Shown here: positions 38,313 through 47,678 of the stretch, piece after piece
Position numbering within the stretch: the stretch's first letter is position 1
How the letters are laid out: every line of letters starts with the position of its first letter
NCBI GenBank assembly: GCA_963814955.1
Contig: CAWFEX010000008.1
Coordinates: forward strand, 806,001 to 870,000
DNA: 64,000 bases
Direction: 5' to 3'
Source: DATCJA01 sp963814955
GTDB taxonomy: Bacteria; Acidobacteriota; Vicinamibacteria; Vicinamibacterales; UBA2999
Made by a program: the position numbers and the translations under genes
Notes under the pieces: generated by a model
Told to the model about the DNA's origin: nothing
What the model saw: only the letters and a program-made list of their open reading frames with translations
Database searches by the model: none

Positions 38313-40801
38313 TCCGCTTCGTATCAGGTCCGGCTAAAGAAGGACACTACGTGGTGACCGGCCGCTTCGTCACCGGCCTCGTCCTGCTGTTGACCTTCGC
38401 CGCGTCGCCGGGGTTTGCCCAGGGAACGGCCCTCACCGGCCGGATCCGCGACGCCCAGGGCGCCGCCGTGCCGGCCGCGGCCGTGCGCCTGGCGCGTGAC
38501 GACGGCGCGTTCGTCAGGACAACGACGACGAACGGCGCCGGAGAGTACCGCATCGAAGGGCTGCCATCCGGGCTGTTTCTCATCGAGATCGCGAAGGACG
38601 GATTCAGGCGCCGCACCGCAGTGGTGACCATCGACCCCGGCACGCCGGTGACGCTCGACGTCGACCTCGAAGTGGCGGGCATAGACGACTCCGTTGTGGT
38701 GACGGCGGCAGGCGTTCCACAAGTCACGCAGGAGACGTCCAAAGCGGTTTCGATCATCGAGGCGCAAGACATCCGCGCGCGAAACGAAACCACGCTGAGC
38801 GAGATCGTGCGGTTCACGCCTGGCGTCCAGGTGCGGAACAGCGGCGGTCCCGGACAGACGACCTCCATGCGCATCCGGGGCCTTCGCCCGGACGGATCGG
38901 CCGTGCTGGTGGACGGCATGCGCTTTCGGGATGCCTCGACGATCCAGGCTGACGCGACTTCGTTCCTGGCCACGCTGAATTTCGTCGCCGCCGATCGCGT
39001 CGAAGTGCTGCGCGGATCGGGCTCTTCCCTGTATGGCACCAACGCGGTGGGCGGTGTCGTGAACATCGTGACGCGCTCCGGCGGAGGCGCGCTTCGACCC
39101 GAGGCACAGATCGAGGGCGGATCGCTCGGGCACTTCCGCACCCGCGGGTCGGTCAGCGGCGGCGCCCTCGGCGACAGGCTGCGATACTCCGCCGGGGCAT
39201 TGCAATTCAATCTGTTCGACGGGCTCGACGGCGACGACGCGACGCGCAGCACCGGCGGGCAGGGAATGGTGCAGTACGACGTCTCGCCAACCACGAACCT
39301 GATGGTGCGGGTCCTCGGATCCGACGACCGCGTGGAGCTCAACACCAGCCCGACCGCGACGGGGATTCCTGCCGCGAATATTCCGCAGGCGATCGTTGTC
39401 GACGCGATCCCGGTGTCGCCCGATCAGATCGAACTGTCCAACCGCGGCCTGCCGTTCCAGATCGGCGACGCCACTTACATTCCCGGCCGCAACGATCCCG
39501 ACAATCTTCGCACCTCGAGCTTTCTGACTACGGCGGTGCGGTTCCGGCACAGCGGTTGGTCGGGCGTGAGCTGGCAGGCAAGCTACCAGCGCGTCCACAC
39601 GCAGCGCACGTTCGCCAACGGCGTGCTTGGCGCCGGGTTCCAGCCGGCGGCAGTGAGCTTTTCAGACATCTTCGGCGACATCCACACTGCCGACGTGCGC
39701 GCGTACATGTCGCCGCGCTCGTGGATCAATGTGTCCTTCGGCTATGAGTTCGAACAGGAGCGCTTCCACGACGTGCAGGACAACAACCTGCCGGCGCCGC
39801 GGCGGATCCAGACCGAGACGCGCATCAGCCAGAACGCGCATGCGGGATTCGCGTCCGCGCAGTTCCCGCTGGTGGATCGGCGCCTCCAGTTGTCGATTTC
39901 GGGACGGGCGCAGGGCTTCAGCGTGTCGACGCCCGAGTTGACGGCGGTCGGCATCACGAGTCCGTACGATGGCGTCGCTCTCGTCGCGCCGCCGCGCGCG
40001 CTCACCGGCGACTTTTCTGTGGCGTATTTCGTCCCGGCGTCGGAGACGAAACTGCGCGTCCACACGGGCAACGCATTTCGCGCGCCCGCGTTGTACGAAC
40101 GGTATGGCGGCGGATTCTCCACCGATCCAATCACCGGTCGGCTGCTGTTCACCGCGTTTGGCGACCCGCGGCTCGAGCCCGACCGCTACCAGACGATAGA
40201 TGCGGGTATCGATCAGTATTTGTTTGGCGGTCCGGTGCTGGCGTCGGCGACTGTCTTCTACAACAACGTCTCGTCGCTGACCGCGTTCAACTCGTCGGGT
40301 GGCATCCGGCCCGAGACCGACCCGTTCGGGCGCACCCAGGGATATCTCAATAGTTCCGGCGGCTTCTCGCGTGGCGTCGAGATCGCGGTCGAAGCGCGGC
40401 CCGGAAGCCGGCTGCGGTTATCCGCAGGCTACACCTACACACGGTCCGAAACCGAAGAGGACATCACGGTACCGGGGTTTTTCCTGGTGCCGGCGGTGTT
40501 GGGTCATATGGCGACATTCGTCGCGACGGCTCGCTGGACCGAGCGTATCGACACGACGTTCGACGTGTTCCACGGTTCAGCAACATACGGATCGTTCTTC
40601 GCCGCCGGGCGGTCGCGCGCATATCGCTATCCGGGCTTCACGAAAGCGGCGCTCGTCGCCGGTTACCGGGTGGTGAACCACGCGCGGCTGCCGCTGCGCG
40701 CATACGTCAAGCTCGACAACCTGTTCGATCAGACCTACTACGAGAGCGGGTGGCGAAACCTCGGCCGCACCGCGGTCGCGGGTCTGAGCGTGGGGTTTTG
40801 A
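38309..40801 (+). CDS. BtuB-like TonB-dependent receptor
   Basis: This is an 830-residue outer-membrane receptor. Signal segment (about 18-37, VTGLVLLLTFAASPGFA), carboxypeptidase-regulatory-like domain (about 40-125), plug (with SIIEAQDIRARNETTLSEIV, MRIRGLRPDGSAVLVDGMR, and GSSLYGTNAVGGVVNIVT), and a 22-strand barrel ending LGRTAVAGLSVGF. ATG 38309 overlaps the ATPase stop and has AAGGAG upstream. The first 16 residues before the signal derive from a dispersed repeat (38328-38353). The corrinoid specificity rests on the riboswitch and importer context. Confidence 0.87.
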   Translation: MIRFVSGPAKEGHYVVTGRFVTGLVLLLTFAASPGFAQGTALTGRIRDAQGAAVPAAAVRLARDDGAFVRTTTTNGAGEYRIEGLPSGLFLIEIAKDGFRRRTAVVTIDPGTPVTLDVDLEVAGIDDSVVVTAAGVPQVTQETSKAVSIIEAQDIRARNETTLSEIVRFTPGVQVRNSGGPGQTTSMRIRGLRPDGSAVLVDGMRFRDASTIQADATSFLATLNFVAADRVEVLRGSGSSLYGTNAVGGVVNIVTRSGGGALRPEAQIEGGSLGHFRTRGSVSGGALGDRLRYSAGALQFNLFDGLDGDDATRSTGGQGMVQYDVSPTTNLMVRVLGSDDRVELNTSPTATGIPAANIPQAIVVDAIPVSPDQIELSNRGLPFQIGDATYIPGRNDPDNLRTSSFLTTAVRFRHSGWSGVSWQASYQRVHTQRTFANGVLGAGFQPAAVSFSDIFGDIHTADVRAYMSPRSWINVSFGYEFEQERFHDVQDNNLPAPRRIQTETRISQNAHAGFASAQFPLVDRRLQLSISGRAQGFSVSTPELTAVGITSPYDGVALVAPPRALTGDFSVAYFVPASETKLRVHTGNAFRAPALYERYGGGFSTDPITGRLLFTAFGDPRLEPDRYQTIDAGIDQYLFGGPVLASATVFYNNVSSLTAFNSSGGIRPETDPFGRTQGYLNSSGGFSRGVEIAVEARPGSRLRLSAGYTYTRSETEEDITVPGFFLVPAVLGHMATFVATARWTERIDTTFDVFHGSATYGSFFAAGRSRAYRYPGFTKAALVAGYRVVNHARLPLRAYVKLDNLFDQTYYESGWRNLGRTAVAGLSVGF
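38328..38353 (+). repeat. Dispersed GPAxEGHYV repeat copy inside the 5' coding region
   Basis: A degenerate copy of the GTCCGGCT...AGCCGGACACTACG repeat lies in frame and gives the peptide GPAKEGHYV just ahead of the signal peptide of the TonB receptor. Intergenic copies are at 30571, 45021 and 62056. Confidence 0.65.
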
Positions 40802-40815
40802 CTGCGACTATGTAA

Positions 40816-40860
40816 GTCAAAGGGCAAAAGTCAAAGGGCAAAGGGCAAAGTGCAAAGGGT
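40816..40860. repeat. Heptameric AAAGGGC/AAAGTC repeats
   Basis: Tandem CAAAGGG and related heptamers with small variations fill the gap between the TonB receptor and the second binding protein. The last AAAGGG lies just ahead of ATG 40862 and acts as its ribosome site. Confidence 0.75.
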
Positions 40861-40861
40861 C

Positions 40862-41749
40862 ATGCGGTCTCCGGAAATTCGCGTTCTCGGTCGTTGTGTT
40901 GCGGCCGTTCTCGTGTGGTGGTTGGGAATCGAGGGAAGCGCCGCGCAGGCGCCGGCGCGCATTGTCTCGACGTCACCGAGCATTACGGAAACGCTCTTTG
41001 CGCTTGGGCTCGGCGAGCGCGTGGTGGGAGTGTCCAACTACTGCAGGTTTCCTCCGGAAGCACGCGCGCTGCCGAAAGTCGGAACGTTTTTGCGCCCGGA
41101 TCCTGAGCTGATCGCGCGTCTCTCGCCCAGCCTCGTCGTCGTGCACGCAGGTCCGAACACCACCAGGCAGCAGCTCTCGAAGCTCCGCATCCCATTCATC
41201 ACGGTCGACCGCGGCACGTTGCGCAGCGTGTTTTCGACCATCGGAGCCATCGGCACGTCGGCTGGCGTACCGGAGCGCGCGGCAGCCCTTGTCGCCTCCC
41301 TCGAAGCGCGGCTAAGTCGCATCCGGGCGGATGTTTCCGCACGGAAGCCCCAGAAGGTGTTGATCATCATGGGCCGTCGGGCCGGGACGCTGACCGACCT
41401 CATTGCGGTAGGTCCCGGGTCGTATCTGCACGATCTCATCGGCATCGCGGGCGGCGTCAACGTGCTGGCGGAAAGCGGTTTGGACTATCCCCGACTCTCC
41501 ATGGAGTCGATCATCCGCCTCGACGCGGACGTGATCATCGACGCGGGCGACATGGGCGACACGCCCGGGGAACGAGAGCGCCGGCGCATCACGACCGAAG
41601 GCCTGTGGAAGACGCAAACAAACGTGCGCGCCGCTCGGACGAATCGGGTGCACGCGGTCACCAGCGATGTGTTCGTCGTGCCGGGCCCGCGCGTCGTCGA
41701 GGCGGCAGAAACGATGGCGCGGTGGCTCCATGGTGTACCAACGCCATGA
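40862..41749 (+). CDS. Second corrinoid ABC substrate-binding protein (BtuF-like)
   Basis: This is a 295-residue periplasmic binding protein with signal peptide (about 1-29) and the family opening RIVSTSPSITETLFALGLGE, then VGVSNYC, VGTFLRPDPELIARLSPSLVV, and AGGVNVLAESG. It lacks an obvious lipobox, in contrast to the first copy. GTG 40850 is possible, but AAAGGG lies best for ATG 40862. Its TGA overlaps the next ATG. It forms a second complete importer with the following ATPase and permease. Confidence 0.85.
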   Translation: MRSPEIRVLGRCVAAVLVWWLGIEGSAAQAPARIVSTSPSITETLFALGLGERVVGVSNYCRFPPEARALPKVGTFLRPDPELIARLSPSLVVVHAGPNTTRQQLSKLRIPFITVDRGTLRSVFSTIGAIGTSAGVPERAAALVASLEARLSRIRADVSARKPQKVLIIMGRRAGTLTDLIAVGPGSYLHDLIGIAGGVNVLAESGLDYPRLSMESIIRLDADVIIDAGDMGDTPGERERRRITTEGLWKTQTNVRAARTNRVHAVTSDVFVVPGPRVVEAAETMARWLHGVPTP

Positions 41750-42513
41750 CCTCTCTTCTGCACGTGCGCAACGTAGGCTGGCGGACCGGGAGTGTTTCCG
41801 TCCTGGACGACGTGACGTTCCAGGTGCGACCGGGCGAGCTCGTCGCTCTGATGGGGCGCAACGGTGCGGGCAAGAGCACACTGCTCGATCTCGTCGCCGG
41901 ACTGCGCGAGGCCAGCGCGGGCGACATCGTCCTGGACGGCAGGCGGCTTGACGAGTGGTCCCGCCACGAAGTCGCCCGCGTCGTGAGCCATCTTCCGCAA
42001 TTGGTCCGAGACGACGTGACCTGTTCCGCGCGACAGCTCGTGATGATGGGTCGCTATCCGCACGTCGAAGGCTGGTGGGAATCGCAGTCCGATTGCGACG
42101 CGGTCGTGCAGGCGATGTCGAAATGCGAATGTCTGCAGTTTCAGGATCGCCGGGTCTCGACCCTGAGCGGCGGTGAACGCCAGCGGGTTCTTTTGGCCGC
42201 GTGTTTCGCGCAGCAGCCGCGACTGCTGCTGCTCGACGAACCGGCGACGTTCCTGGATGTCGATCAGCAAATCCAGTGCTTCAGCCTGCTCCGCGAGGAA
42301 GCCCGGCGGGGCGTGACGTGCATCGCGGTGACGCATGACATCAACCTCGCGTTGACGTTCTGCACGCGAATCCTGGTTCTCGCCGACCGTGTGGTCGCCG
42401 TCGACCTTCCGACCACGGATGCACTGAAAGTACCGGACTGGCTTCGGTTGTTTTCGCCGCGGCTCGACGTGGCAGTCACGCCCGCTGGGCGTCCCTGGGT
42501 ATGGTACCAATGA
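41746..42513 (+). CDS. Second ABC transporter ATP-binding protein (BtuD type)
   Basis: This is a 255-residue ATPase with Walker A GRNGAGKST, Q-loop HLPQ, signature LSGGERQRV, Walker B RLLLLDEP and switch VTHDINLAL. Both ends overlap neighbours by four bases (ATGA). It pairs with the permease that follows. The order here is binding protein-ATPase-permease, whereas the first set is binding protein-permease-ATPase, so the sets are not simple tandem copies. Confidence 0.9.
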   Translation: MTSLLHVRNVGWRTGSVSVLDDVTFQVRPGELVALMGRNGAGKSTLLDLVAGLREASAGDIVLDGRRLDEWSRHEVARVVSHLPQLVRDDVTCSARQLVMMGRYPHVEGWWESQSDCDAVVQAMSKCECLQFQDRRVSTLSGGERQRVLLAACFAQQPRLLLLDEPATFLDVDQQIQCFSLLREEARRGVTCIAVTHDINLALTFCTRILVLADRVVAVDLPTTDALKVPDWLRLFSPRLDVAVTPAGRPWVWYQ

Positions 42514-43493
42514 CGGACGTTGCCAGGGCTCGCACCTGGATCGGCAGCTGTGCCATCGTCTTCGCAATCGCAGCGGTCACACTTCCGCTCGTTGGACCGG
42601 CGCCGATCGATCTCGGACGCGTCTGGGCGGGCGAGGAGCCCGACTGGTCGATCCTGGTCCACCTGCGATTGTCGCGCACGCTGCTCGGTCTTTTCGGAGG
42701 CGCCGCCCTGGCGCTTGCTGGAAGCCTCTTTCAATCGATGCTGCGCGAAGCATTGGCGACGCCGTATACGCTGGGCGTGTCGACGGGCGCTTCGCTCGGC
42801 GCGGTTGTCGCGCTCGCAATGGGCTGGCATCTGGTTGCCGGGGCTTCGGGCGTATGGGTGGGTGCGCTGGCCGGCGCCGCGCTCGTGCTCGTCCTCGTCG
42901 TGGGTGTATCGACGCGTCATCGCGGCGTGTCGGTTTTTGGATTGCTGCTGGCCGGCATTGCGTGCAACAGCGTCTGCTCGGCGCTCATCCTGCTGATTCA
43001 TGGCCTGGCGGGCATGTCGGAGTCGTTCGCGATCACGAGATGGCTCATCGGCAGTCTCGACGCCGTGGACTACCTGCCGTTGACGATCTACATCGCCGCG
43101 GTCATCGTGCTGACCTTTGTGATCGTCCGCCAGGCGCGCCAGTGGAACCTGCTCGCGATCAGCGACGCATGGGCGGCCACACGCGGAGCGCGCGTGACGC
43201 GACTGCTCTTCGGCGGCTATGCATCAGCGTCAATCCTCGCGGCAACAACCGTCGCGCTGACCGGTCCGATCGGCTTCGTCGGACTCGTGGTACCGCATCT
43301 TGTCCGCGCGCGCGTCGGAGTCGACGACAGGGTGGTGATGCCGTGCGCGTTCCTCATGGGCGGCGTTCTGCTGGCTACGTGCGACGCTCTGGGCCGCGTG
43401 CTGCTGGCGCCAGCGGAGATCCCGGCGGGCGCCATCACCGCTTTCATCGGTGGACCGTACCTCGTCTGGCTGATCCGGCACCGCGCGGCATGA
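42510..43493 (+). CDS. Second FecCD/BtuC-family permease
   Basis: This is a 327-residue permease with about ten helices: RLSRTLLGLFGGAALALAGSLFQSMLREALATPYTLG, RWLIGSLDAVDY, and TGPIGFVGLVVPHLVRARVG. The PAEIPAGAITAFIGGPYLVWLI end is typical. ATG 42510 overlaps the ATPase stop; ATG 42501 is alternative. It completes the second corrinoid importer. Confidence 0.88.
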   Translation: MTDVARARTWIGSCAIVFAIAAVTLPLVGPAPIDLGRVWAGEEPDWSILVHLRLSRTLLGLFGGAALALAGSLFQSMLREALATPYTLGVSTGASLGAVVALAMGWHLVAGASGVWVGALAGAALVLVLVVGVSTRHRGVSVFGLLLAGIACNSVCSALILLIHGLAGMSESFAITRWLIGSLDAVDYLPLTIYIAAVIVLTFVIVRQARQWNLLAISDAWAATRGARVTRLLFGGYASASILAATTVALTGPIGFVGLVVPHLVRARVGVDDRVVMPCAFLMGGVLLATCDALGRVLLAPAEIPAGAITAFIGGPYLVWLIRHRAA

Positions 43494-43521
43494 CTAACTG
43501 GTACGTCTTTCCCCTATCGGG

Positions 43522-43548
43522 GCCGGCCGCTCCGTTGTCGCGGCCGGC
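43522..43548. terminator. GC hairpin between importer and cbiP
   Basis: Nine-base arms (43522-43530, 43540-43548) and a nine-base loop lie in the 98-base gap ahead of cbiP. It could be an attenuator; no U-tract follows. Confidence 0.4.
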
Positions 43549-43591
43549 AGAATCGCGGTCGAAAGGCTGCGGCGGGCGGTAGGTACATCTG

Positions 43592-45004
43592 TTGATACAC
43601 GCCACCAGAACGCTGTTCGTAGGCGGGACCTCGTCCAACGCGGGCAAGAGCTGGATGGCAACGGCCATCTGCGCATGGCTCCGGCGGCGCGGTATTTCGG
43701 TTGCTCCGTTCAAGGCGCAGAACATGTCGAACAACTCGTATCCGTGCCGCGACGGAGGCGAGATCGGACGCGCCCAGGTGGCGCAGGCCGAAGCGTGCGG
43801 CCTCGAACCTGAACGGGCAATGAATCCAATCCTGCTCAAGCCGAATGGCGACGGCACCAGCCAGGTGATCGTCAATGGCGTCGTCTGGAAGACGCTGCCT
43901 GCACGTGGGTATTACGAATACGTCGATTACCTGCAGAGCGAAGTGCTGGCGGCGTACGACAACCTGGCCCGGCGCTTCGATTTCGTGGTGGTCGAAGGGG
44001 CCGGCAGTGTGAGCGAGCTCAACCTGCGCCGGTACGATCTCGTCAACCTCGGTCTTGCCACACGCATTCGGGCGCCGTGGATTCTTGTCGCCGACATCGA
44101 ACGCGGAGGGGTGTTCGCTTCGATTCTCGGTACCGCATCGCTGCTCACCGATGACGAGCGTGCCCTGTTTCGCGGCTTTCTCATCAACAGGTTCCGCGGC
44201 GACGTCTCTCTGTTCGACGAAGGCGTTGACATTCTCGAGTCCCGGACGGGAGCGCCTTGTCTCGGGGTGTTTCCTCACGCGAACGACATCACAATCGATC
44301 CCGAAGACGGCCTTGCTCTGCAAGTGGCGGCTGCTCGTCCTGCCCCGCCCAACGCCCGCATCGCGATTCTGCGGTTCCCCTGCCTGTCGAACGCGACCGA
44401 CTTTCGACTGCTCACATGGGCCGACTGGCTCACTGCTCCAGTCGATGACGACTACGACTTCGTGATCCTGCCTGGTTCGAAACACACAAGGTCCGATCTC
44501 CACTGGATGCGCGCGCAGGGACTGGACGCATGGGTTCTCCGGCAGCATCAGCGCGGTGCCACCATCATCGGCATTTGCGGTGGCTATCAGATGCTGGGGC
44601 AAGCCGTTCATGATCCCGGCGGGGCCGAGTCGTCTCCGGGATCAACGAATGGGTTGGGTCTGTTTCAGATTGAAACCGTGCTCGTGCGCGACAAGATTAC
44701 GAGAACCGTTCAAGGGAAGACTGCCGGGGGAACTTCGTTCTCCGCGTACGAGATTCACCTCGGCACCACGTCAGCGCACGATTCGCTCGAGCCGTTCGCT
44801 CGACTGCACGACGGCAGCATTGATGGCGCTCGCGCAGGGCGAGTAGTGGGCACCTACCTGCACGGAGCGCTGGAGGACGCGGCGGTCTGCTCCGAGCTCT
44901 TCGGGGTGTCGGTCGCGGCCGCGCCGAAGGCCGAACAGTACGAACGCCTGGCCGAATGGTTCGATCGCCACGCCAGGCATCCGGAAGACTGGTTGCTTTC
45001 CTAG
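43592..45004 (+). CDS. cobQ: Cobyric acid synthase
   Basis: This is a 470-residue glutamine-dependent amidotransferase that amidates adenosylcobyrinic acid a,c-diamide to adenosylcobyric acid. N-terminal dethiobiotin-synthetase-like ATPase: FVGGTSSNAGKSWMATAIC, FKAQNMSNNSY, and MNPILLKP. The C-terminal class I glutaminase-like domain has GICGGYQMLG with the nucleophile Cys329, and GTYLHG with the histidine. The TTG at 43592 begins the conserved sequence. It is the last gene in the corrinoid run; with the CbiZ product (adenosylcobyric acid) it marks the same intermediate. A 38-bp tandem repeat follows. Confidence 0.92.
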   Translation: MIHATRTLFVGGTSSNAGKSWMATAICAWLRRRGISVAPFKAQNMSNNSYPCRDGGEIGRAQVAQAEACGLEPERAMNPILLKPNGDGTSQVIVNGVVWKTLPARGYYEYVDYLQSEVLAAYDNLARRFDFVVVEGAGSVSELNLRRYDLVNLGLATRIRAPWILVADIERGGVFASILGTASLLTDDERALFRGFLINRFRGDVSLFDEGVDILESRTGAPCLGVFPHANDITIDPEDGLALQVAAARPAPPNARIAILRFPCLSNATDFRLLTWADWLTAPVDDDYDFVILPGSKHTRSDLHWMRAQGLDAWVLRQHQRGATIIGICGGYQMLGQAVHDPGGAESSPGSTNGLGLFQIETVLVRDKITRTVQGKTAGGTSFSAYEIHLGTTSAHDSLEPFARLHDGSIDGARAGRVVGTYLHGALEDAAVCSELFGVSVAAAPKAEQYERLAEWFDRHARHPEDWLLS

Positions 45005-45020
45005 TGTGTTTCCTGGTCGG

Positions 45021-45096
45021 ACGTAGTGTCCGGCTCTAGCCGGACTGACGCCTGATGTACGTAGTGTCCGGCTTCAGCCGGACCGACGCCTGATGT
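45021..45096. repeat. Tandem 38-bp dispersed repeat (GTAGTGTCCGGCT...)
   Basis: Two adjacent 38-bp units (45021-45058 and 45059-45096) differ at three bases. Each contains GTAGTGTCCGGCT-x-AGCCGGAC, a hairpin with GCCGGAC arms. They separate cbiP and the sugar dehydrogenase and match the copies at 30571 and 62056. Confidence 0.8.
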
Positions 45097-45097
45097 T

Positions 45098-46633
45098 CTA
45101 TCGGCTCGCCGTTGCTGACCCGGTCGAATCCGGCACGAGCATCCGGATCGTGCCGTCCTGCCTCGAGGTGATGAACAACTCACCGTCGCGGCTCCTGCTG
45201 ATATGAAGATCGGCGCGTGTGACCGTTGCGCCCATTGTCTTCTCAATCAGCTCTCGCAGTGTCACGTAGGTGCGGTTTCCATTCGCCCCGCGCACGTAAA
45301 GCTGAATCTCCTCGACCGGCGCCACGGTTTGCGGAATGCCGTCGTCAGCCTTCTTCATGGCAGCGATGTCGGAGGCGAACAGGCGTCCGCGGGCGATGTC
45401 GCCGAAGATGAACTTGCCGCGGAGCGCGCGATGCGGCCGTAGTACGCGAAGCCGCCGGTGATGGCCTGTCCTTCGCTGTGGTCGTAGACGGCCACCGGGT
45501 AAGTGAATCCGTCCTTCGTCTTCCCGTTGAGAACGTCCGCCGGCAGCGGGTACAGCTGGTTGAGCGCGCCGCCGGGTCTCGTCATGCCGTTCTCGAAGTA
45601 GCCTTCCCGCTTCATCCATCCGTAGTTCTCGCCATTGCGCACGATATTGACCTCCTCGATGTGGTTCATGCCAATATCCGAGGCAAACAGCGTCCCGTCG
45701 GTCATGTCCCACGAGAGCCTGTGCGCGTTGCGGAACCCGTACGCATATATCTCGCCGAAGGTCTTCGGATCGCCGTCGGCGGCAAACTTGTTCGTCGGCG
45801 GGAGCGTGTAATCGCCGATGCCTTTCATCCCCTTCGATACGGAGGGGCTGCGCGGATCGATGCGCAGAATCGCGCTGATCAACGTGTCGAGCCGCTGCGT
45901 CTGGGCGGGGTTGTTCGCGTGCGGTCCTCCACCGTTGCTGAATCCGGTGTCGCTGCCGCTCGTATAGAGAAGCCCGTAGTCCTCTGAACCGGGCTTCGCG
46001 GTTGGATTGAACTCAACATGGCCGAACGGGTGGGTCAGGTTCATGACGACGTGGGCGATACGCAGCAGTTCGCGTCGCGTACCCTCGAACGTATTCGCGG
46101 CCGGGTTGTTCGCGCGCCACTCCGTGATCACGTTGTGATACGTCACGTCGGCCGGTGTGAACCCGGGAGGGATGAAGTCAGGTTTTGCGGGGTTGCCCAT
46201 CACCCGCTCGCTGTGCACCGTATAGATCAAGCCGTTCTTGGCGAACTCGGGGTGGAAGTCGAAGCCGATGAACCCGCTTTCCAGGCGGTTGTAGACGCCG
46301 TACGGGATACCGGCGTGAAAGTTCCAGTACACGGAGGGCTGGCCGTTGGGGCCGAGCAGATAGAGCACGCCGCGCGAGTCGTTCGCGAATCTCCGGCCAT
46401 CCGGCAGGTCACGAACGTAGCTCACCCGCGCGTACCCCGACTGCGCGACGTCCTGATCGGCAGGACGCAGTGCCGCGCGAATCCGGCAGGCGCGCGAAGT
46501 CTCTGATCTCGACCATCAGGCCGCGCTTCTCGACAGGGGCGGGGAGCGGGTTGCTCGTGATCTGCGCGTAGATCGCGACCACGTTCCGAATGCGAGAACG
46601 AACACGACGACGAGCGGCATCCGTGTACGCATG
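45098..46633 (-). CDS. PQQ-dependent sugar (sorbosone) dehydrogenase-like protein (multiple frameshifts)
   Basis: This exported protein has about 510 residues and resembles the soluble glucose/sorbosone dehydrogenase beta-propeller family. Recognised parts are SRGVLYLLGPNGQPSVYWNF, GFIGFDFHPEFAKNGLIYTVHSE, HFGHVEFNP-like HPFGHVEFNPTAKPG, NAHRLSWDMTDGTLFASDIG with NEEVN-like IEEVNIVRNGENYGW, and LRGKFIFGDIARGRLFASD. The frame changes at about 46590, 46480 and 45430. Each is fixed by a single base. The start at 46633 has a signal-like MPLVVVFVLAFG. PQQ would be the expected cofactor; substrate unknown. Confidence 0.68.
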
Positions 46634-46685
46634 AAGCCTCCAAGTAATTCGGGTTTCAGGATGCTTATATCAAATACGTGAACGG

Positions 46686-46966
46686 TCACATAGGCTTTGC
46701 CTTCAGCACTCTAATCTCATCAACCGATTGCGACGGTTCGTTGTCGAATGTTTGCACGCCGGTCGCAGCACAGTCGCGATCAAAGTCCTTCGCGAACACG
46801 TTGCCGCAGAGCCAGCCGGGTGCCCCGAGCGTGGACTGAATTTCACATAAGCGCCGAGCCGTGTACCTGCGCGCAGCGACATGAGGTCGGCAAACCGGTA
46901 GTCGTCGCGGATTGTAGCGGGATCCACACCACCGGCCAAGGAGGAACGGTCGTCGGAACTGCGCAC
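46686..46966 (-). pseudogene. Fragment of an unrecognised protein, frameshifted
   Basis: Two frames join to give DPATIRDDYRFADLMSLRAG, then TLGAPGWLCGNVFAKDFDRD and a C-terminal QSVDEIRVLKAKPM. The composition looks coding, but no family is recognised. A shift at about 46850 breaks it. It may be a remnant or a short gene hit by an indel. GTG 46966 is the best start. Confidence 0.35.
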
Positions 46967-47078
46967 ATGCAGGGCTCATAGCCTGCTCGTTTCTGCGATC
47001 CTCGCGCACACACGCAGGCTTATTGGCCGAAATCAGCGCGGCACGAGGAATGCCGGCGACGATGTAGAATCGGGCGGG

Positions 47079-47135
47079 AACCAGCCAAGGGCTCGCCTTG
47101 ATTTCCGTGTTCGTGAGCTGCGCCCTTGGCTGGTT
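47079..47135. repeat. 14-bp inverted repeat with 29-base spacer
   Basis: Perfect arms AACCAGCCAAGGGC (47079-47092) and its complement (47122-47135), with a nested hairpin-prone segment downstream (GGCGCGC-TTC-GCGCGCC at about 47152-47168), stand ahead of a coiled-coil gene. A structured leader or operator is possible. Confidence 0.5.
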
Positions 47136-47198
47136 GGCAGTATTTGCTTGGCGCGCTTCGCGCGCCTAGGAAGGCACGCCCGCTCTTCGAGAACCTGA

Positions 47199-47654
47199 AT
47201 GCCGACGGTCGACGAGCGGCTCGCGTCGCTGGAAGCCAGAATGGACGCGCTGCCGGAGCTGCGAAACTTGATCACGGAGCTGCGCGGCGACATGAATGCG
47301 CAGTTTGCCGACGTGCGCGGCAACATGAACGCGCGCTTCACCGACCTGCGCACCGAGATGAACGCGCGCTTCATTGAACTGCGCGCCGACATCCGCGGCG
47401 AGATGAACGCGGGCGTCATTGAACTGCGCGCCGACATGAGCGTGCGGTCTGCCGACGTGAACACGCGTTTCGTCGATGTCAACGCACGGCTCACTGACTG
47501 GCGGGAGGACATGAATCGGCGGTTCGACGAGGTGAGCCGGCGCTTTGCCGCACTCGACCAGAAGGGCGACCGGCACTTTCACTGGATGGTCAGCACGCAG
47601 GTGGCCCTGCTGCTGGCCGTGGTCGGTGCCCTCGTGGGCGCCTATTATCGCTAG
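47199..47654 (+). CDS. Coiled-coil protein with 11-residue repeats and C-terminal membrane anchor
   Basis: This is a 151-residue protein made of about eight near-copies of an 11-residue unit (pattern DMNARF-x-ELR-x), which form a right-handed or continuous coiled coil (about 25-115). A final helix MVSTQVALLLAVVGALVGAYY anchors it in the membrane. This resembles phasin/DUF1640-type small coiled-coil proteins. Oligomeric scaffold is the only inference possible. It is convergent with the TerB-like gene, 24 bases away. Confidence 0.65.
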   Translation: MPTVDERLASLEARMDALPELRNLITELRGDMNAQFADVRGNMNARFTDLRTEMNARFIELRADIRGEMNAGVIELRADMSVRSADVNTRFVDVNARLTDWREDMNRRFDEVSRRFAALDQKGDRHFHWMVSTQVALLLAVVGALVGAYYR

Positions 47655-47678
47655 CCGAACGACCTACCGGCGAACCAT

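Noticed and set aside
37143..39598. Long minus-strand frames across the ATPase and BtuB-like genes
   Set aside because: They cross several overlapping + strand genes that carry Walker and plug motifs.
45021..45096. Two 38-bp direct repeats as a minimal CRISPR
   Set aside because: The units abut without spacers and match dispersed intergenic repeats elsewhere. No cas gene is present.
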